DNA of 64,000 nucleotides, from positions 17,336,641-17,400,640 of the forward strand of contig NC_012878.2 of assembly GCF_000003195.3 (NCBI RefSeq), written 5' to 3'. Position numbers and translations under genes: made by a program. Source of the DNA: Sorghum bicolor (taxonomy: Eukaryota; Streptophyta; Magnoliopsida; Poales; Poaceae). Position 1 is the stretch's first letter. Each line of letters starts with the position of its first letter. Positions 33,457 through 45,897 of this stretch are shown in pieces. The notes below the pieces were generated by a model. That model worked only from the letters and a program-made list of their open reading frames with translations, searched no databases and was not told the DNA's origin.

Positions 33457-33636
33457 GCCACTCCCCCCGACCAGCCAGGCTCAGACAGGTCGGCCAGGGA
33501 GCTGTCGGGCGCGTCCGTTGCGGGAGATGGGCGGTCGACGCCTGCGGTCTCGACCAGCCAGGCGCGGGTGGCCCCGACCCCTTCGTCCGGGCAGCAGGGC
33601 CAAACGGGTGATCAGCCCGAGCAGTTAGGCCGATAG
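33457..33636 (+). pseudogene. Antisense extra gene of F, end of exon 6
   Basis: Continuing directly from 18933 across one TSD copy, the frame stays open for about 60 codons (Ala/Pro/Ser/Gln-rich, disordered) to a TAG at 33634-33636. This confirms both the precise insertion of G and the reading frame of the interrupted gene. Confidence 0.75.
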
Positions 33637-33913
33637 GGTAGTCTGTAGGAATAGACTAGCGTCTGCCCGTCAGGGTATTTATTGTAAACTTTGTATGTAA
33701 AGTTTGTAATAAAGTTTGCTTTTGTCATGACTGTTATTTTGAGCACTGTACAACTTTCTGAGTGACGTGTCACCGTATTCGACTTTGTAGTCGCTAGGAG
33801 CTTCCATTGCAGAAGGTTTGCCAAGAGTTCTGCGTGCAACAAATTATAGGCAAAAAATAGAAAACTTTATTATTGACAATTATAAGATATTTACAAGCGA
33901 AAGTTATTAGAAC
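33637..33913 (-). other. Gap between antisense gene end and F integrase end
   Basis: AT-richer sequence separating two convergent genes. It would hold the 3' UTR and polyadenylation signal of the antisense gene (AATAAAG at about 33708-33714). No gene seen. Confidence 0.5.
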
Positions 33914-36453
33914 TTATGGGTAAAATCGTCGAAGTTTGTCTATATGCCAAGAGTTAGGCACGCGTGTCCCGTCTGGGTATGCCAATCTGTAGGACGTGGG
34001 TCGTGTGACTTCGGCGACCACAAAGGGTCCTTCCCAGGGAGTGGAGAGCTTGTGCATTCCCTCTTGGCTTGTTCTCCACCTAAGTACCAGGTCGCCGACC
34101 ACGAAGGAACGGTCCTTGACGTTCCTGTTGTGGTATCGCCTGACTGCCGCGAGGTACTTTGCTGTTCGGAGACAAGAATTCAAACGCTTTTCCTCCATGC
34201 AGTTGATTTCGAGTTCTCTGGCGTTGTCGGCTGTCGCCTGGTCGAAGTGTTCGATCCTAGGACTGCCTCAGAGCCGTAGACCATGTAGTAGGGAGATACT
34301 CCTATGTTTCGACTGGTCTGAGTTCGGAGGCCCCAAACCACGGCAGGTAACTCTTTCATCCATCGACCGGGTGCTCTGTCATTTTTGGTGTACAGCCTTT
34401 TCTTTAGGGCGTCAATGATCATTCCGTTTGCGCGTTCAACTTGACCATTGGCCTGTGGATGAGCCACTGACACATATTTTATGACTATGCCTCTGTCATA
34501 GCAGAAGTCCCAAAATGTGGTGCCAGTAAACTGAGTACCCAGGTCGGTGATTATGCTGTTCGGGATACCGAATCTGTGTATGATTTGATTGAGGAACTCT
34601 ACGGCCTTCTCGGAGGTTGCTTTGACCAGAGGCATGTATTCAATCCACTTCGAGAACTTGTCGATTAATACGAAAACAAACTTGAAGTTGCCGGGAGCTG
34701 GTTTAAATGGCCCGATCATGTCAAGCCCCCAGCAAGCGAAGGGCCAGGACGACGGGATGGTTTGAATTTCGTGAGCAGGTACGTGGGTCCTCTTAGCGAA
34801 AAACTGACATCCTTCGCAGTGTCGGACCAATTTTTCTGCGTCGTTGACCGCGGTTGGCCAATAAAAACCTGCCCGGAAGGCTTTTCCGACCAACGTTCTG
34901 GATGCGGCATGATTGCCGCAAGATCCAGCATGTATGTCTTCTAGGAGCTTGATACCATCATCCTGGGATATGCATTTGAGGAGTACCTCAGAGCTTGCGT
35001 TTTTTCGCATAAGTTTGCCGTCGACTAGGATGTAGTTCTTTGACCGTCGAATGAGGCGCTCGTTCTCTGTCTTGTCCTGAAAGCCTGTCCCGTCCGTTAT
35101 ATACTTGATGAACGGGGTACGCCAATCATGACCACCGGTTGTCGGAGTGGCATCGTCTATGAGCATTGCCTCAGTGGGTTGCTTGTCGACCAGGGAGGAG
35201 CCTACGCTGGGCTCGTGGATGTCCTGGACGAAAATACCCCGTGGGATCTGGGCCCGAGATGATCCTAACTTTGACAACGCATCTGCTGCCTGGTTCTTAT
35301 CCCGGACCACATGGATGTACTCTATGCCGTAGAAGTTGGTTTCCCATTTGCGAATTTCTTTGCAGTAGAGATCCATCTTTTCGTGGGTTGCGTCCCATTC
35401 CTTGTTGAGCTGATTGATAACCAAAGCAGAGTCGCCATAGACATAGAGACATTTGACTCCTAGCTCAATGGCTAGCCTTATGCCGTGCAGGCACGCTTCG
35501 TATTCGGCGACATTGTTTGATGACGGAAAGAGGATCCTAATGACGTAACGCAGTTTGTCCTTGTTAGGCGACACGAACAGTATCCCAGCGCCGGCACCGT
35601 TGATGTTCAAGGACCCGTCAAAGAACATTGACCAGTGGTCGGAGACATCGGGAACGGGAGGCTCGTTGAGATCCGTCCACTCAACAATGAAATCGACCAA
35701 GGCCTGAGACTTAACTGTGGTGCGGCTCTGGAACTCCAGGGAAAATGGGCATAACTCCATTGCCCATTTTACGATTCTGCCGTTGGCATCTTTAGTGCGC
35801 AGAATGTCCCCGAGAGGGAAACTGGTGGTCACCGAGACTCGATGGCCATCGAAGTAATGTTTCAGCTTTCTTGACGTTATTAGGATAGCGTATATGAGCT
35901 TATGTATCTGTGGGTACCTGGCCTTGGACTCGTTTAAGACCTCACTTATGAAGTAAACGGGCCTCTGGACCTTATAGGCATGACCTGGTTCATCTCGCTC
36001 GACAACTATTGCTGTGGAAACAACCCTGTCGGTTGCAGCAATGTAAAGGAGTAGGTCTTCATCGGGCTGAGGCGCTGTAAGGACAGGTGGCGAAGTGAGA
36101 AAAGTCTTGAGCTGAGTGAATGCGGTGTCGGCTTCCTCTGTCCAAGAAAATTTTTCCGACGCTTTCAAGAGTTTGAAGAAAGGGAGGCCTTTTTCTCCTA
36201 GTCTTGAGATGAAGCGACTGAGGGCGGCCATACATCCGGTAAGCTTCTGAATATCCTTGTTATTCTTGGGTGGCCGCATGTCGAGTACTGCTTTTACTTT
36301 TGTAGGGTTTGGTCGTATGCCGTCACGACTGACAACGTTGCCGAGTAGTAGACCAGGAGGAACACCAAAGATGCACTTTTTGGGGTTAAGCTTCCACTTG
36401 CACCGATTAAGCGCCTTGAAAGTTCGGTCTAAGTTGTCGATTAGGGTGCTTGC
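33914..36453 (-). pseudogene. pol: RT C-terminus, two RNase H modules and integrase of element F
   Basis: Reading on the minus strand from 36448: RT thumb (KWKLNPKKCIFGVPPG, TKVKAVLDM), RT-linked RNase H (LLLYIAATDRVVSTAIV, RYPQIHKLIYAI), then the Tat-specific second RNase H (MFFDGSLNINGAGAGI near 35620, NNVAEYEACLHGIRLAIE, GDSALVINQLN, ADALSKLG). Integrase follows with the HHCC part (CGNHAAS, CEGCQFF), DDE residues in WGLDMIG, ITDLGTQF and GQVERANG. A frame change near 34262 separates the core from its C-terminal tail (33914-34198, WEGPFVVAEV). The N-terminal half of RT lies beyond solo LTR H. Confidence 0.88.
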
Positions 36454-38108
36454 TGTTGACGGTCCTTAAGTATCAAATTTAATTATCAAATAAATAAAGA
36501 AAAGGATCCAAATGAAATCAAGATCTAGACTTAGGGTTTTATCTGACAGAATTCCACGAGTTTTGGTGTTTGTCTATTTCTGCAGGGGGTTATCAGGAAA
36601 TATGGAAGAAAGGCCCACATGTCAGGATTACGTAAAGATATTAATGTGCTGCGCAATTATCTTACATCTAGAAGACTCCAGAAGCCACGAGACCGAAGCG
36701 GAGGCGAAACAGGGCCAGAGGCAGGGCGCCCGCCCTGTCCTACTGGGCGCCCGCCCCCTATCCAAGTCCAATCAGGACTCTGCTTTGCGGGAAGTCTCCA
36801 CCGACCTAAAGGATGAATCTAAACCATACAATCTATGTCGGTTTGATCCAAGGGCCCATATTCACTTGAAGGGACTATAAAACCAGACCCCCTGGCCCCT
36901 GGAGGAGAGAGCCTCTCAACCCTAATTCATTGTTCCATCAAGGGAGAAGAAGCCTCTGATCGAGATTAGAGCCACCACATCAATTAGATATCTAGATTAG
37001 CATAGCTACATAGGATTAGAACTAGAAGGAGTCAATCTTCGATTGGTTTTCGAATCTGTCAGGAGGATTCTTGGTAATTCTCTAATTGTGTTTCTAATTG
37101 CTTTCTAATTATCTTTGTTCTTCAATATTATGAATATGACTTTGTTCTACTTCAATATATTGCTTATGACTTTGCTCTATTTGCTCATATTCAAGATTAT
37201 ATTGTTCTTAGTTTATCATAGTTATGTACTTGGCTTAGTTAGATTCGATCTATATACATGCTTAGGATCGTATAGCGTTTATCCATCGGATCCATGGGTA
37301 AATGATAGATATTATGTAGGCGTGGTGCTTATACCGTATTTATCTGCGATTGTACCCAATATGCCAGATCATGGGGTGGTTCGTGATAGTGACAGCTTCA
37401 TTGATTCTTATATAGTCCCCCTCTCGTGTATTGGGCTGGCAGAGCAACATTATTACAGGGGAGTGATTGCTATGTTTCTCATATTCCTTGCTAATATCAC
37501 TATGCAAGGGCGTAGTCTTGTCTTGCAATGATTGCTAAGTATGCTTGCACTAACTATGATAATGCTAGACTATATAGTTAAGAATAACTTAGCGAATATT
37601 CTTGTAGTTCGTTCTAATACCATGCTAATGACTTTCTAGAGTATCTAATTGAGGTGCTTATCATATTTATTATGTGGCTAGATCCGATTAGTTATCCTTG
37701 TCACTATTATCATTTCATATATCTTTTATGTGACACTTATCCCTGTATGATGAGTTAGATATATTGTTCTCAATTATACATGCAATGATAGATGCTCAAT
37801 CTCATATTCTATTCTGTAATCATTAGTGATGATTTCTAATCCCTTCCCAGTGGTAAAAATATAAATAACGATACCTGGAATACTTCCCGGTTAAAATGCT
37901 ACATCGGTATTAATCTGTGCGCTTGCAGATCCCATTCATTATTTATTTAGAAGAGCAATTGCATATTTCAATACCGCGTCTCTTATATCATGCTGGGGAT
38001 GACAACTTGGCTTAAGTGGTGTAAGGGATAGGTTTGGCATTTTTGGCACCGTTACTAGATTTAGAGAACTTAGTCTACTTTTAGTAATGATGTTAAGAAT
38101 ACCCAACA
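36454..38108 (+). mobile_element. Solo LTR H of the element A family
   Basis: A 1655-bp LTR with perfect TSD CTTGC (36449-36453, 38109-38113) and no interior. It is nearly identical to the LTRs of A and has the same length as the 3' LTR of A. It splits the RT gene of F. It formed by LTR-LTR recombination after insertion into F. Confidence 0.95.
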
Positions 38109-38113
38109 CTTGC

Positions 38114-39345
38114 GTCCCTTGTTTTTACGACCACGTCGTCTACATAGGCCTCGACGAGGTCATCACGAATCTCGTCGTGGAGGCATTGCTGGATAGCCCG
38201 TTGATAAGTGGCTCCAGCGTTTTTGAGTCCGAAGGACATGGTCGTGTAGCAGTATGCGCCAAAAGGAGCAATGAAGGATGTTTTTATTTGATCGTCTTCC
38301 TTTAGCGAGATCTGGTGATAACCAGAGTAGCAATCTAGAAAAGAGAGGAGTTCGCATCCGGCCGTTGAATCGACCACCTCGTCGATGCGAGGGAGACCAA
38401 AAGGATCTTTAGGACAGTGTTTATTGAGATCAGTGTAATCAACGCACATTCTCCATTCATTATTCTTTTTGCGTACAAGAACCGGATTGGCGAGCCAATC
38501 GGGATGATACACTTCTTTTATGAATCCGGCTGCTAGAAGCCGTGTTATTTCTGTCCTAATAGCCTCCTTTTTGTCACGAGCGAACCGTCGCAGCTTTTGC
38601 TTGATTGGTCTTGCGGTCTTCGAGACATTTAAGGAGTGCTCGATTAGGTTTCGTGGGACGCCGGGCATGTCTGCGGGTTTCCATGCGAAAACGCTCACGT
38701 TGTCCCTTAGAAACCTGACGAGCGCATCTTCCTATTTTGGATCCAGATTGGCCCCGATGAGGGACGTCTTTTCGGGGCTGCCGTTGACCAGCTGTACTTC
38801 CTTGTACTCCTTGGATTTTGAATTCTTCCTGGCTGTCTCCTGCTCTGGTAGTCGAAGCTGGTCGGGGGGTAGCTGCGCGGCTTGGGTTGCTGTTTCTGCC
38901 ATGCGGATTGAGAGGTCTATTGCTTCGGTGATCTTGAAGCTCTCTTCTTCACAGGTATACGCGGTATAGACGTTGCCTCTGATGGTTAGGACACCCTTCT
39001 CCGTAGGCATCTTAAGTACGAGGTATGAGTAGTGCGGGACTGCCATGAACTTTGTCAGTGATGGTCGGCCCAGTATAGCGTGGTAGGTCCCGTCGAAGTC
39101 CGCGACCACGAAGTTGATAAACTCTGTCTGAAAGTGGTCGGGTGTGCCGAATTGGACAGGCAATGTTATTTGTTCGAGGGGCACTGAGCTCTGACCTGGC
39201 AAAACCCCCCAGAATTGGGCATCGTAGGGTTTTAGTTGTGCAGGAGATATCTTGAGAGCGGGCAGGCTGTTGCGGAAGAGGATGTCGATGGAGCTTCCCC
39301 CGTCCACGAGCACGCACTCGAATCTGATGCTGTTGATGCAAAGGG
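38114..39345 (-). pseudogene. pol: Protease and RT N-terminal half of element F
   Basis: Minus strand. Protease active site LVDGGSSIDILF near 39290-39320, flap-side AILGRPSLTKF near 39050-39075. A TAG at 38732-38734 sits in frame before RT. RT: RPIKQKLRRFARDKKEAI, MCVDYTDLNKHCPKDPFGLP near 38400-38460, FGLKNAGATYQRA and the catalytic YVDDVVVKT near 38115-38140, immediately followed by the solo LTR. The junction to gag near 39338-39345 needs a one-base frame change (TTT versus TT). Confidence 0.87.
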
Positions 39346-41879
39346 TCCAGGATCAGAGGGAAACGACCTGGCTCTGGGATAGCAGCCCACTGGTCCTTCC
39401 TGCTGAATGAGATCTCCCTGTGCGACCACGGGGGAAATTTTGGATCTGCGATCAGCCCGTCCGTACTGTCTATGTTGAGGCAGGCTCTCTTTAATAGCTT
39501 TCTTTCTCTCTTAGATTCGATGGAGACCTTGCCCCCGAAGATGGAGTGGACCACGTCAGTGGGGCTGACGTATTGGTGTCGAGGGTCCCTATCTTGGTCC
39601 TCATCCTCGTCTTCGTGGTCGTGCCCGTCTCGCTTGCCATTTTTCTTAGCGGAGTCGTCTTGGGCGGCCCGCCGTGTATAGATGCTTTTGAGGACGCGGC
39701 ACTCTTCCATGGTATGATTAGACTTTGGATGTAGTTGGCACGGTCCCTTTAACGTTTTGTTGTAGTCTTCTTGGTAGTCCCGCCGCCCGTTGGGACGCTT
39801 GACCGTATTTACTTCGTGGTCGTAGTCTCGGGGGCGCTTTCCTCTGAAATCGTCACGGTTTTCGCGCCGCCGATCCCAACCTTCTCTGTGATCGCGGTTG
39901 TCGGGGCGGCGGTTGTTCCTGTTGTCGTATCGACCGCGACCGTCATCTCGCCGGGGAGGCTGGTCGGGACCTCTCGCATCGTCTCGGATTAGTTTCTCCG
40001 CGTCGTCGGCGTCGGCATAATTTTTGGCCATGGCGAGGAGCTCCGCCACCGTTTTTGGCCGTTTACGCAACAACTTGTTCCTTAGCGCTTCATGGAAGCG
40101 TAGGCCCTTGATGAAGGTAGAGATGGCCTCGTTGTGGGAAATCTTCGGGATCTTAAGGCGCATATCCGAGAATCGTCGGATGTAATCGCGCAGAGGTTCG
40201 TTCTTCCTGTCCCTTATCCTTTCGAGGTCATACTTATTTCCAGGCTACTCGCATGTGGCGATGAAGTTGTCGATGAAAGCCTGGCGTAGCTCTTCCCAAG
40301 AGTCGAAGGAGTCCTCGGGCAAGCCAAGAAGCCACTGATGACCAGCCTGGTCGAGGACTACGGGGAAGTAGTTGGCCATGACGTGCTCATCTCCCGCTGC
40401 TGATCGGACGGCGATTTCATAGAGAGTGATCCAGTTCTCTGGATTTTCCTTGCCATCGTATTTTTTAAGTTTTTCGAGCTTGAAGTTGCGGGGCCACACG
40501 ACCTGGCGGAGGTGTGAGGAGAATTGCCTTAGGCCCGGGGGGCCGTGTGTTGCATCGTACTCAATACGGCGCAGGTTTTCGTGGGCTGCTCTCTCTGTGG
40601 CACGCCTGTTGATGCGGTCCCGAGCATCTTTGGGAGGGATGTTGTGCCGGAGATCCCTGTGTTGGTTTACTTCTTGACCGCGTCTGCGGTTCTGCTCATG
40701 GTGACTGTCAGTGTCCCGACCACCATCGTCGCGCCGTGAATCTTTTCGATGGTTGTCGGGAGAGCGGCTATGGCGACGCCTGCTTGGAGGTGGTGAGGTC
40801 CGGCTACGATTGGTCTGGTCGGAGGTGGCTTCCGTGTAAGAGACGTCCTGGGCTCTCTTGAGCAGAGTGGCTGTCTGTCCCATTGCGGTGATCAGGTGTG
40901 CTCGGATGCTGGTCCGGACTCCTTGGCATTCAGGGGTATCAGGGAGCCGATCTAGATTAGCCATGGCCACAGCCACGTTGGCGCTTGGCGTCTTGTAGAC
41001 TGGCTGGTCCCCGACCATGTCAAAAGCGTCATTGAGATTATGCGGTGGAATTTGTTGTTGCTCGTCCGCACGTCGTCGGGCGCGATCGGCGTTGCGCTGC
41101 TCGCGGAGTTGCCTCTGCTCGTCCGTTTCTCCATCGACGACCGGTTCGTCGGCGCTGACGTTGAAGGCAATATCTCCTCGCCGAGGGGGGAATACCGGGA
41201 AACGAGGGAAACCCGGAGGGTGTGAGGGCAAATCCAGGTCGTAGTCCTCGTCTTCGGTGTTTATAACTTCGGTGGGGACGGAACCGGTGCTTGAGTTGGT
41301 GCTGGAAGCCTAGCCGTCCCGTGGTTCTTGGACTGTCACCATGTTGACGTAGTGACGATCGTTCCTTTTTGGCGACTGACCCGCTTTGCTGAAAACGGAT
41401 TGGATGTGCCGCGAGTAGAGAGAGGCCGAGTTGTTCAGGCCGCAAGGATAGTCTCCCTTCTTGAGCTTGACGGATCGTCCTGAGGGAGTTGAGGTTATCG
41501 TCAGGGGCGTTCCCAGCCGTTCGTGTGTAAAGACACGAGTTGGCCGACGGGATTTGAAAAAATCCGTTGGAGCAGCTTGATCAGGCTGACGCAGGATTCC
41601 GTCCACTAGTTGGGAGGCTTCAAGTAGCTTGGAATCAGCGCGATCGAGCGCTTGGAGAACGTCCGAGCAGCCGATCTTCTTTCCCTTATAGTGCGGGAGC
41701 GGTGGTTGGGCGCTCGGTGCCGCCATGCGAGTGGTCGGAGATGGCGTGGTCTCAGATCGGATTTGAGTTTCTTTCGAAACCGTGGTCGTGAGGCCGTCGC
41801 TGCACGTCGTCCACGTGATCTGGCCGACGGTGAACGTGAGGCCTTCAGGCACGGTCGCGGAAGCTGGGATCGTAACCAT
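39346..41879 (-). pseudogene. gag: Gag of element F
   Basis: Minus strand, first suitable ATG at 41879. The N-terminal region is disordered; a TAG at 41310-41312 and another at 40245-40247 interrupt one otherwise continuous frame. The gag core (WPRNFKLEKLKKYDGKENP, NYFPVVLDQAGHQWL, NEPLRDYIRRFSDMRLKIP) spans about 40500-40080. It is followed by a very Arg/Asp-rich RNA-binding stretch and the knuckle CQLHPKSNHTMEEC near 39710-39750, a CX2HX4HX4C variant seen also in element E. Particle-forming protein, inactive here. Confidence 0.85.
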
Positions 41880-41908
41880 CTTGTTCGCCAGAGAAGTTGC
41901 ACGCACAC

Positions 41909-41926
41909 CCCCTACCTGGCGCGCCA
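41909..41926 (-). promoter_or_regulatory. Primer binding site of element F
   Basis: Minus strand TGGCGCGCCAGGTAGGGG, one base inside the 5' LTR. It resembles the site of element E (TGGCACGCCTGGTGGGAC), so both Tat elements probably use the same kind of tRNA; I cannot name it with certainty. Confidence 0.75.
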
Positions 41927-41927
41927 C

Positions 41928-42387
41928 TGTCGACCAAAGCTGGTCGGCAGTCTACCTTGGGGTATACCCACGGTAGTAGTTTATCGGTAGACGGTGCGCA
42001 AACTACGAACTCGATGGTGACGCAAGACACAAACAAGCTTTTTATCCAGGTTCGGCCGCCGAGTTGGCGTAATACCTACGTCCTGCGTCTGATTGTATTG
42101 ATTTGTGTTGAGAGAATAATGTGTCCTAGGGGGGTCCCTTGCCTCTCCTTATATAGTCCGGAGGGCAGGGTTACAGATCTGGAAACTAATCCTAGTCGGT
42201 TACAATTGCCATAGATAGTTCGATATCAATCCCTATTCTAACCGACTAGAATCCTGCTTGATCTCCACGTCTTGTTTCCTTGCGCGAAACTCCAAGCTGT
42301 CGGATCAAACCTTGAGCTTGTCTCGTAATGGGCCAAGCCTCCTGGCCCAAGTCTAGCCGTAAGGGTATAGGGGTCTATACCCCCACA
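41928..42387 (-). repeat. 5' LTR of element F
   Basis: 460 bp; TATA-like CTATATAAG at 42148-42156 on the minus strand; followed by TSD copy CTGTC (42388-42392). Confidence 0.96.
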
Positions 42388-44135
42388 CTGTCAGAATGCT
42401 GCCGACTTTCAAATACACCTCCGCCACCTGTTAGCTACATCAAGAGAAATTACGTCAAAATTCAGCTTGGGGGAGAGCACCTCCATTTATCCCGATAAGT
42501 ATTTTTATCTATCTTTATACTTATACTATATTGGAATATTAAAATACAAAAAACTAGGAAAAACCAAATAAAGATTTTATGCTTATATATATATATGTCT
42601 TTTGCTTAGTGTGTTTAATAAATAAATAAAGTGGCTATGCTAATCTGTATCTAAATAAAACTTAAGCACGGATATGATAAATAGTTGCTCTGCCTAATTT
42701 GCAAATTTTAAGTTCTCTCTCAAGTTTAGATATAACTGTTATAATTTAAAGCTTGCTCTAGACCTAAACTTATGGGATGAAAACTTGATCTGAAGTCTAA
42801 GTTGTTAACGGATATGATATGGGAAGGTTGAGCTGCTGTTTATCTGTTCCAAGAGATGCTAGAATTCTAGAGAATTTTATCTTTAAAAATCTTTAAAATG
42901 TTGCATGATGAGTTCCTGTATGATGAGAGTTTAAATTCCTACCACAGCCATATATGCATGCTTGCTAGACTTTGAGCCACACATTTATTATTTACTGCTT
43001 ATGAGCATTGAGTGTGGTCAAGCTGTGTTGACCCTTAGGAGCTTGTCATGTGGTTAAATCAAGATTTCACTTGCACGTTCACTCATATATGCTACTTCTA
43101 CTCCGGAAGTACCATCCACATATATTCACCCATTCCATCTCCAGAATTACCCAAAAAATATTCTACTCCTAATCCGGGAGAGAATAACCAAAAATATTTA
43201 CGTTTTCCCCTTGTGAAATAAATGCTCAAGTTATCTTATTACTACCACTTGCTATATTATCTCAAGAGATGAATGCTCTAAAAAAAGAAAAAAAAAATAC
43301 AAGGAAATAAAAAGGAGCAAGTGCTCGGAACCTCGAAAGAAAAGAAAAGTGAGACGAGAGGTAAAAATGGACAAGTGTCAGACAGTAGAATTAGGGGTAC
43401 AAGATACCCACCTGAGAGAAAAGAAAAATATAGAGCATCTCATTCTCCTCATAAAGTTTTAAAAAGCAAGGAAGGTATGTAACCCCTCAAAAGAGCAAAA
43501 GTAGAATTAGACTTCCACCTCCATTGTTTTCACCATTGTTATCACCATCATCACCATACACCATTCATTCACCACACATGCACATCTTGATTAAACTTAT
43601 TGACTTGTTACTTTGGATCCATGGTTTGAATATGCAATAAATGTCTTGTAAGTATGTATACTTTATTTCCCACCTATGAGCTCCAGATATTAAAGCCTTA
43701 TTAGAGTAGGATGAGAGAGAAGGCAATGTCACTATGCCTCATACCACAAATACCACATATCTTGAGAGAAGGCATATACCATCGCTGCCTTGGTAAGGAT
43801 CCAAAAATACCACAAAAGAGAGACCTGAGAGAATCATACAAGGAATCTCTGAGTTTTATTTGAAAATCTGCAAAAACCCCAGAGCTATAGCTGATCAAGA
43901 ATAAGAGACATGGCACTTGGCTAGACTGTTCTATCTTTTAACCACTCAAGACAGAAGTGACGGTTACAAGTCCCATGGTGAAGGTAAAGTAAGTAAGTTT
44001 TAAGTCTTGACAGTTTACTCTAACTCAGAGATGAGGTCTTATTTAAAAGCATGTGTACCGTCAATTTTTTAAACAATTGCAACAACTTCTGATCCATAGC
44101 TGAGTCTATCCTTGCTCAGGGACGAGCAAGAGGTA
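42388..44135 (+). other. 3' non-coding interior of element A, second part
   Basis: AT-rich sequence colinear with 49040-50780 of B and with 1591-3485 of C inverted. It contains an internal AGCTTGGGGGAG at 42464-42475, about 1.7 kb before the true polypurine tract. No gene; short ORFs differ between copies. Confidence 0.7.
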
Positions 44136-44149
44136 AGCTTGGGGGAGTT
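44136..44149 (+). promoter_or_regulatory. Polypurine tract of element A
   Basis: AGCTTGGGGGAGTT abuts the 3' LTR and is preceded by GGGACGAGCAAG, which is conserved in B. Confidence 0.88.
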
Positions 44150-45804
44150 TGTTGACGGTCCTTAAGTATCAAATTTAATTATCAAATAAATAAAGAAAAG
44201 GATCCAAATGAAATCAACATCTAGACTTTGGGTTTTATTTGACAGAATTCCACGAGTTTTGGTGTTTGTCTATTTCTGCAGGGGGTTATCAGGAAATATG
44301 GAAGAAAGGACCACATGTCAGGATTACGTAAAGATATTAACGTGCTGCGCAATTATCTTACATCTAAAAGACTCCAGAAGCCACGAGACCGAAGCGGAGG
44401 CGAAACGGGGCCAGAGGCAGGGCGCCCGCCCTGTCCTACTGGGCGCCCACCCTCTCCAGGAGTCCAATCAGGACTCTGCTTTGCGGGAGATCTCCACCGA
44501 CCTAAAGGATGAATCTAAACCATACAATCTATGTCAGTTTGATCCAATGGCCCATATTCACTTGAAGGGACTATAAAACCAGACCCCCTGGCCCCTGGAG
44601 GAGAGAGCCTCTCAACCCTAATTCATTGTTCCATCAAGGGAGAAGAAGCCTCTGATCAAGATTAGAGCCACCACATCAATTAGATATCTAGATTAGCATA
44701 GCTACATAGGATTAGAACTAGAAGGAGTCAATCTTCGATTGGTTTCCGGATCTGTCAAGAGGATTCTTGGTAATTCTCTAATTGTGCTTCTAATTGATTT
44801 CTAATTATCTTTGTTCTTCAATATTATGAATATGACTTTGTTCTACTCCAATATATTGCTTATGACTTTGCTCTACTTGCTTATATTCAAGATTATATTG
44901 TTCTTACTTTATCATAGTTATGTACTTGGCTTAGTTAGATTGGATCTATATACATGCTTAGGATCGTATAGCGTTTATCCATCGGATCCATGGGTAAATG
45001 ATAGATATTGTGTAGGCGTGATGCTTATACCGTATTTATCTGTGATTGTACCCAATATGCCAGATCGTGGGGTGGTTCGTGATAGTGACAGCTTCATTGA
45101 TTCTTATATAGTCCCCCTCTCGTGTATTGGGCTGGCAGAGCAACATTATTACAGGGGAGTGATTGCTATGTTTCTCATATTCCTTGCTAATATCACTATG
45201 CATGGGCGTAGTCTTGTCTCACAATGATTGCTAAGTATGCTTGCACTAACTATGATAATGCTAGACTATATAGTTGAGAATAACTTAGGGAATATTCTTG
45301 TAGTTCGTTCTAATACCATGCTAATGACTTTCTAGAGTATCTAATTGAGGTGCTTATCATATTTGTTATGTGGCTGGATCAGATTAGTTATCCTTGTCAC
45401 TATTATTATTTCATATATCTTTTATGTGACACTTATCACTGTATGAGAAGTTAGATATAATGTTCTCAATTATACATGCAATGATAGATGCTCAATCTCA
45501 TATTCTATTCTGTAATCATTAGTGATGATTTCTAATCCCTTCCCAGTGGTAAAAATATAAATAACGATACCTGGAATACTTCCCGGTTAAAATGCTACAT
45601 CGGTATTAATCTGTGCGCTTGCAGATCCAATTCATTATTTATTTAGAAGAGCAATTGCATATTTCAATACCGCGTCTCTCATGTCATGCTGGGGATGACA
45701 ACTTGGCTTAAGTGGTGTGAGGGATAGGTTTGGCATTTTTGGCACCGTTACTAGATTTAGAGAACTTAGTCTACTTTTGGTAATGATGTTAAGAATACCC
45801 AACA
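44150..45804 (+). repeat. 3' LTR of element A
   Basis: 1655 bp; two GGGCGCCC palindrome units near 44419-44450; TATA box at 44571-44579. Ends CCCAACA before the TSD copy ATCTC. Confidence 0.95.
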
Positions 45805-45897
45805 ATCTCCAACCCCCTCATCCTTTCTATTTATAAAAACTTTAAAAGGGCGGTTGTCGATACATATATCTATAATAAATATTGCAGATCTCGTTGA
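45805..45897 (+). pseudogene. Leader ORF of element B, second part
   Basis: Continues the frame broken at 9359 (ISNPLILSIYKNFKRAVVD, YNKYCRSR) to a TGA. C has CGA at the corresponding codon and reads three residues further. Confidence 0.4.

Larger units (their letters stand above)
14223..42387 (-). mobile_element. Tat-lineage Ty3/gypsy retrotransposon F (contains G and solo LTR H)
   Basis: 460-bp LTRs at 14223-14682 and 41928-42387 differ at four positions. TSD CTGTC (14218-14222, 42388-42392). The primer site beside the right LTR makes it minus-strand. Coding order on the minus strand: gag, protease, RT, RNase H, a second RNase H, integrase; then a spliced gene on the opposite strand and a repeat array before the 3' LTR. 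The presence of two RNase H modules and the opposite-strand extra gene are hallmarks of the Tat lineage (RIRE2/Grande-like). Several stops and frameshifts make it defective. Confidence 0.93.
9360..45804 (+). mobile_element. Athila-type non-autonomous retrotransposon A (split by Tat element F)
   Basis: LTRs at 9360-10992 and 44150-45804, tRNA-Asp-type primer site, gag, two protease-like domains, long 3' non-coding region and polypurine tract. A perfect TSD ATCTC flanks it (9355-9359 and 45805-45809). Its interior is 10993-14222 plus 42388-44149, about 5 kb, the gap being element F. The LTRs differ at about 25 positions plus a 21-bp length difference by my count, near 1.5 %. There is no RT, RNase H or integrase, so it depends on an autonomous partner. 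Confidence 0.93.
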
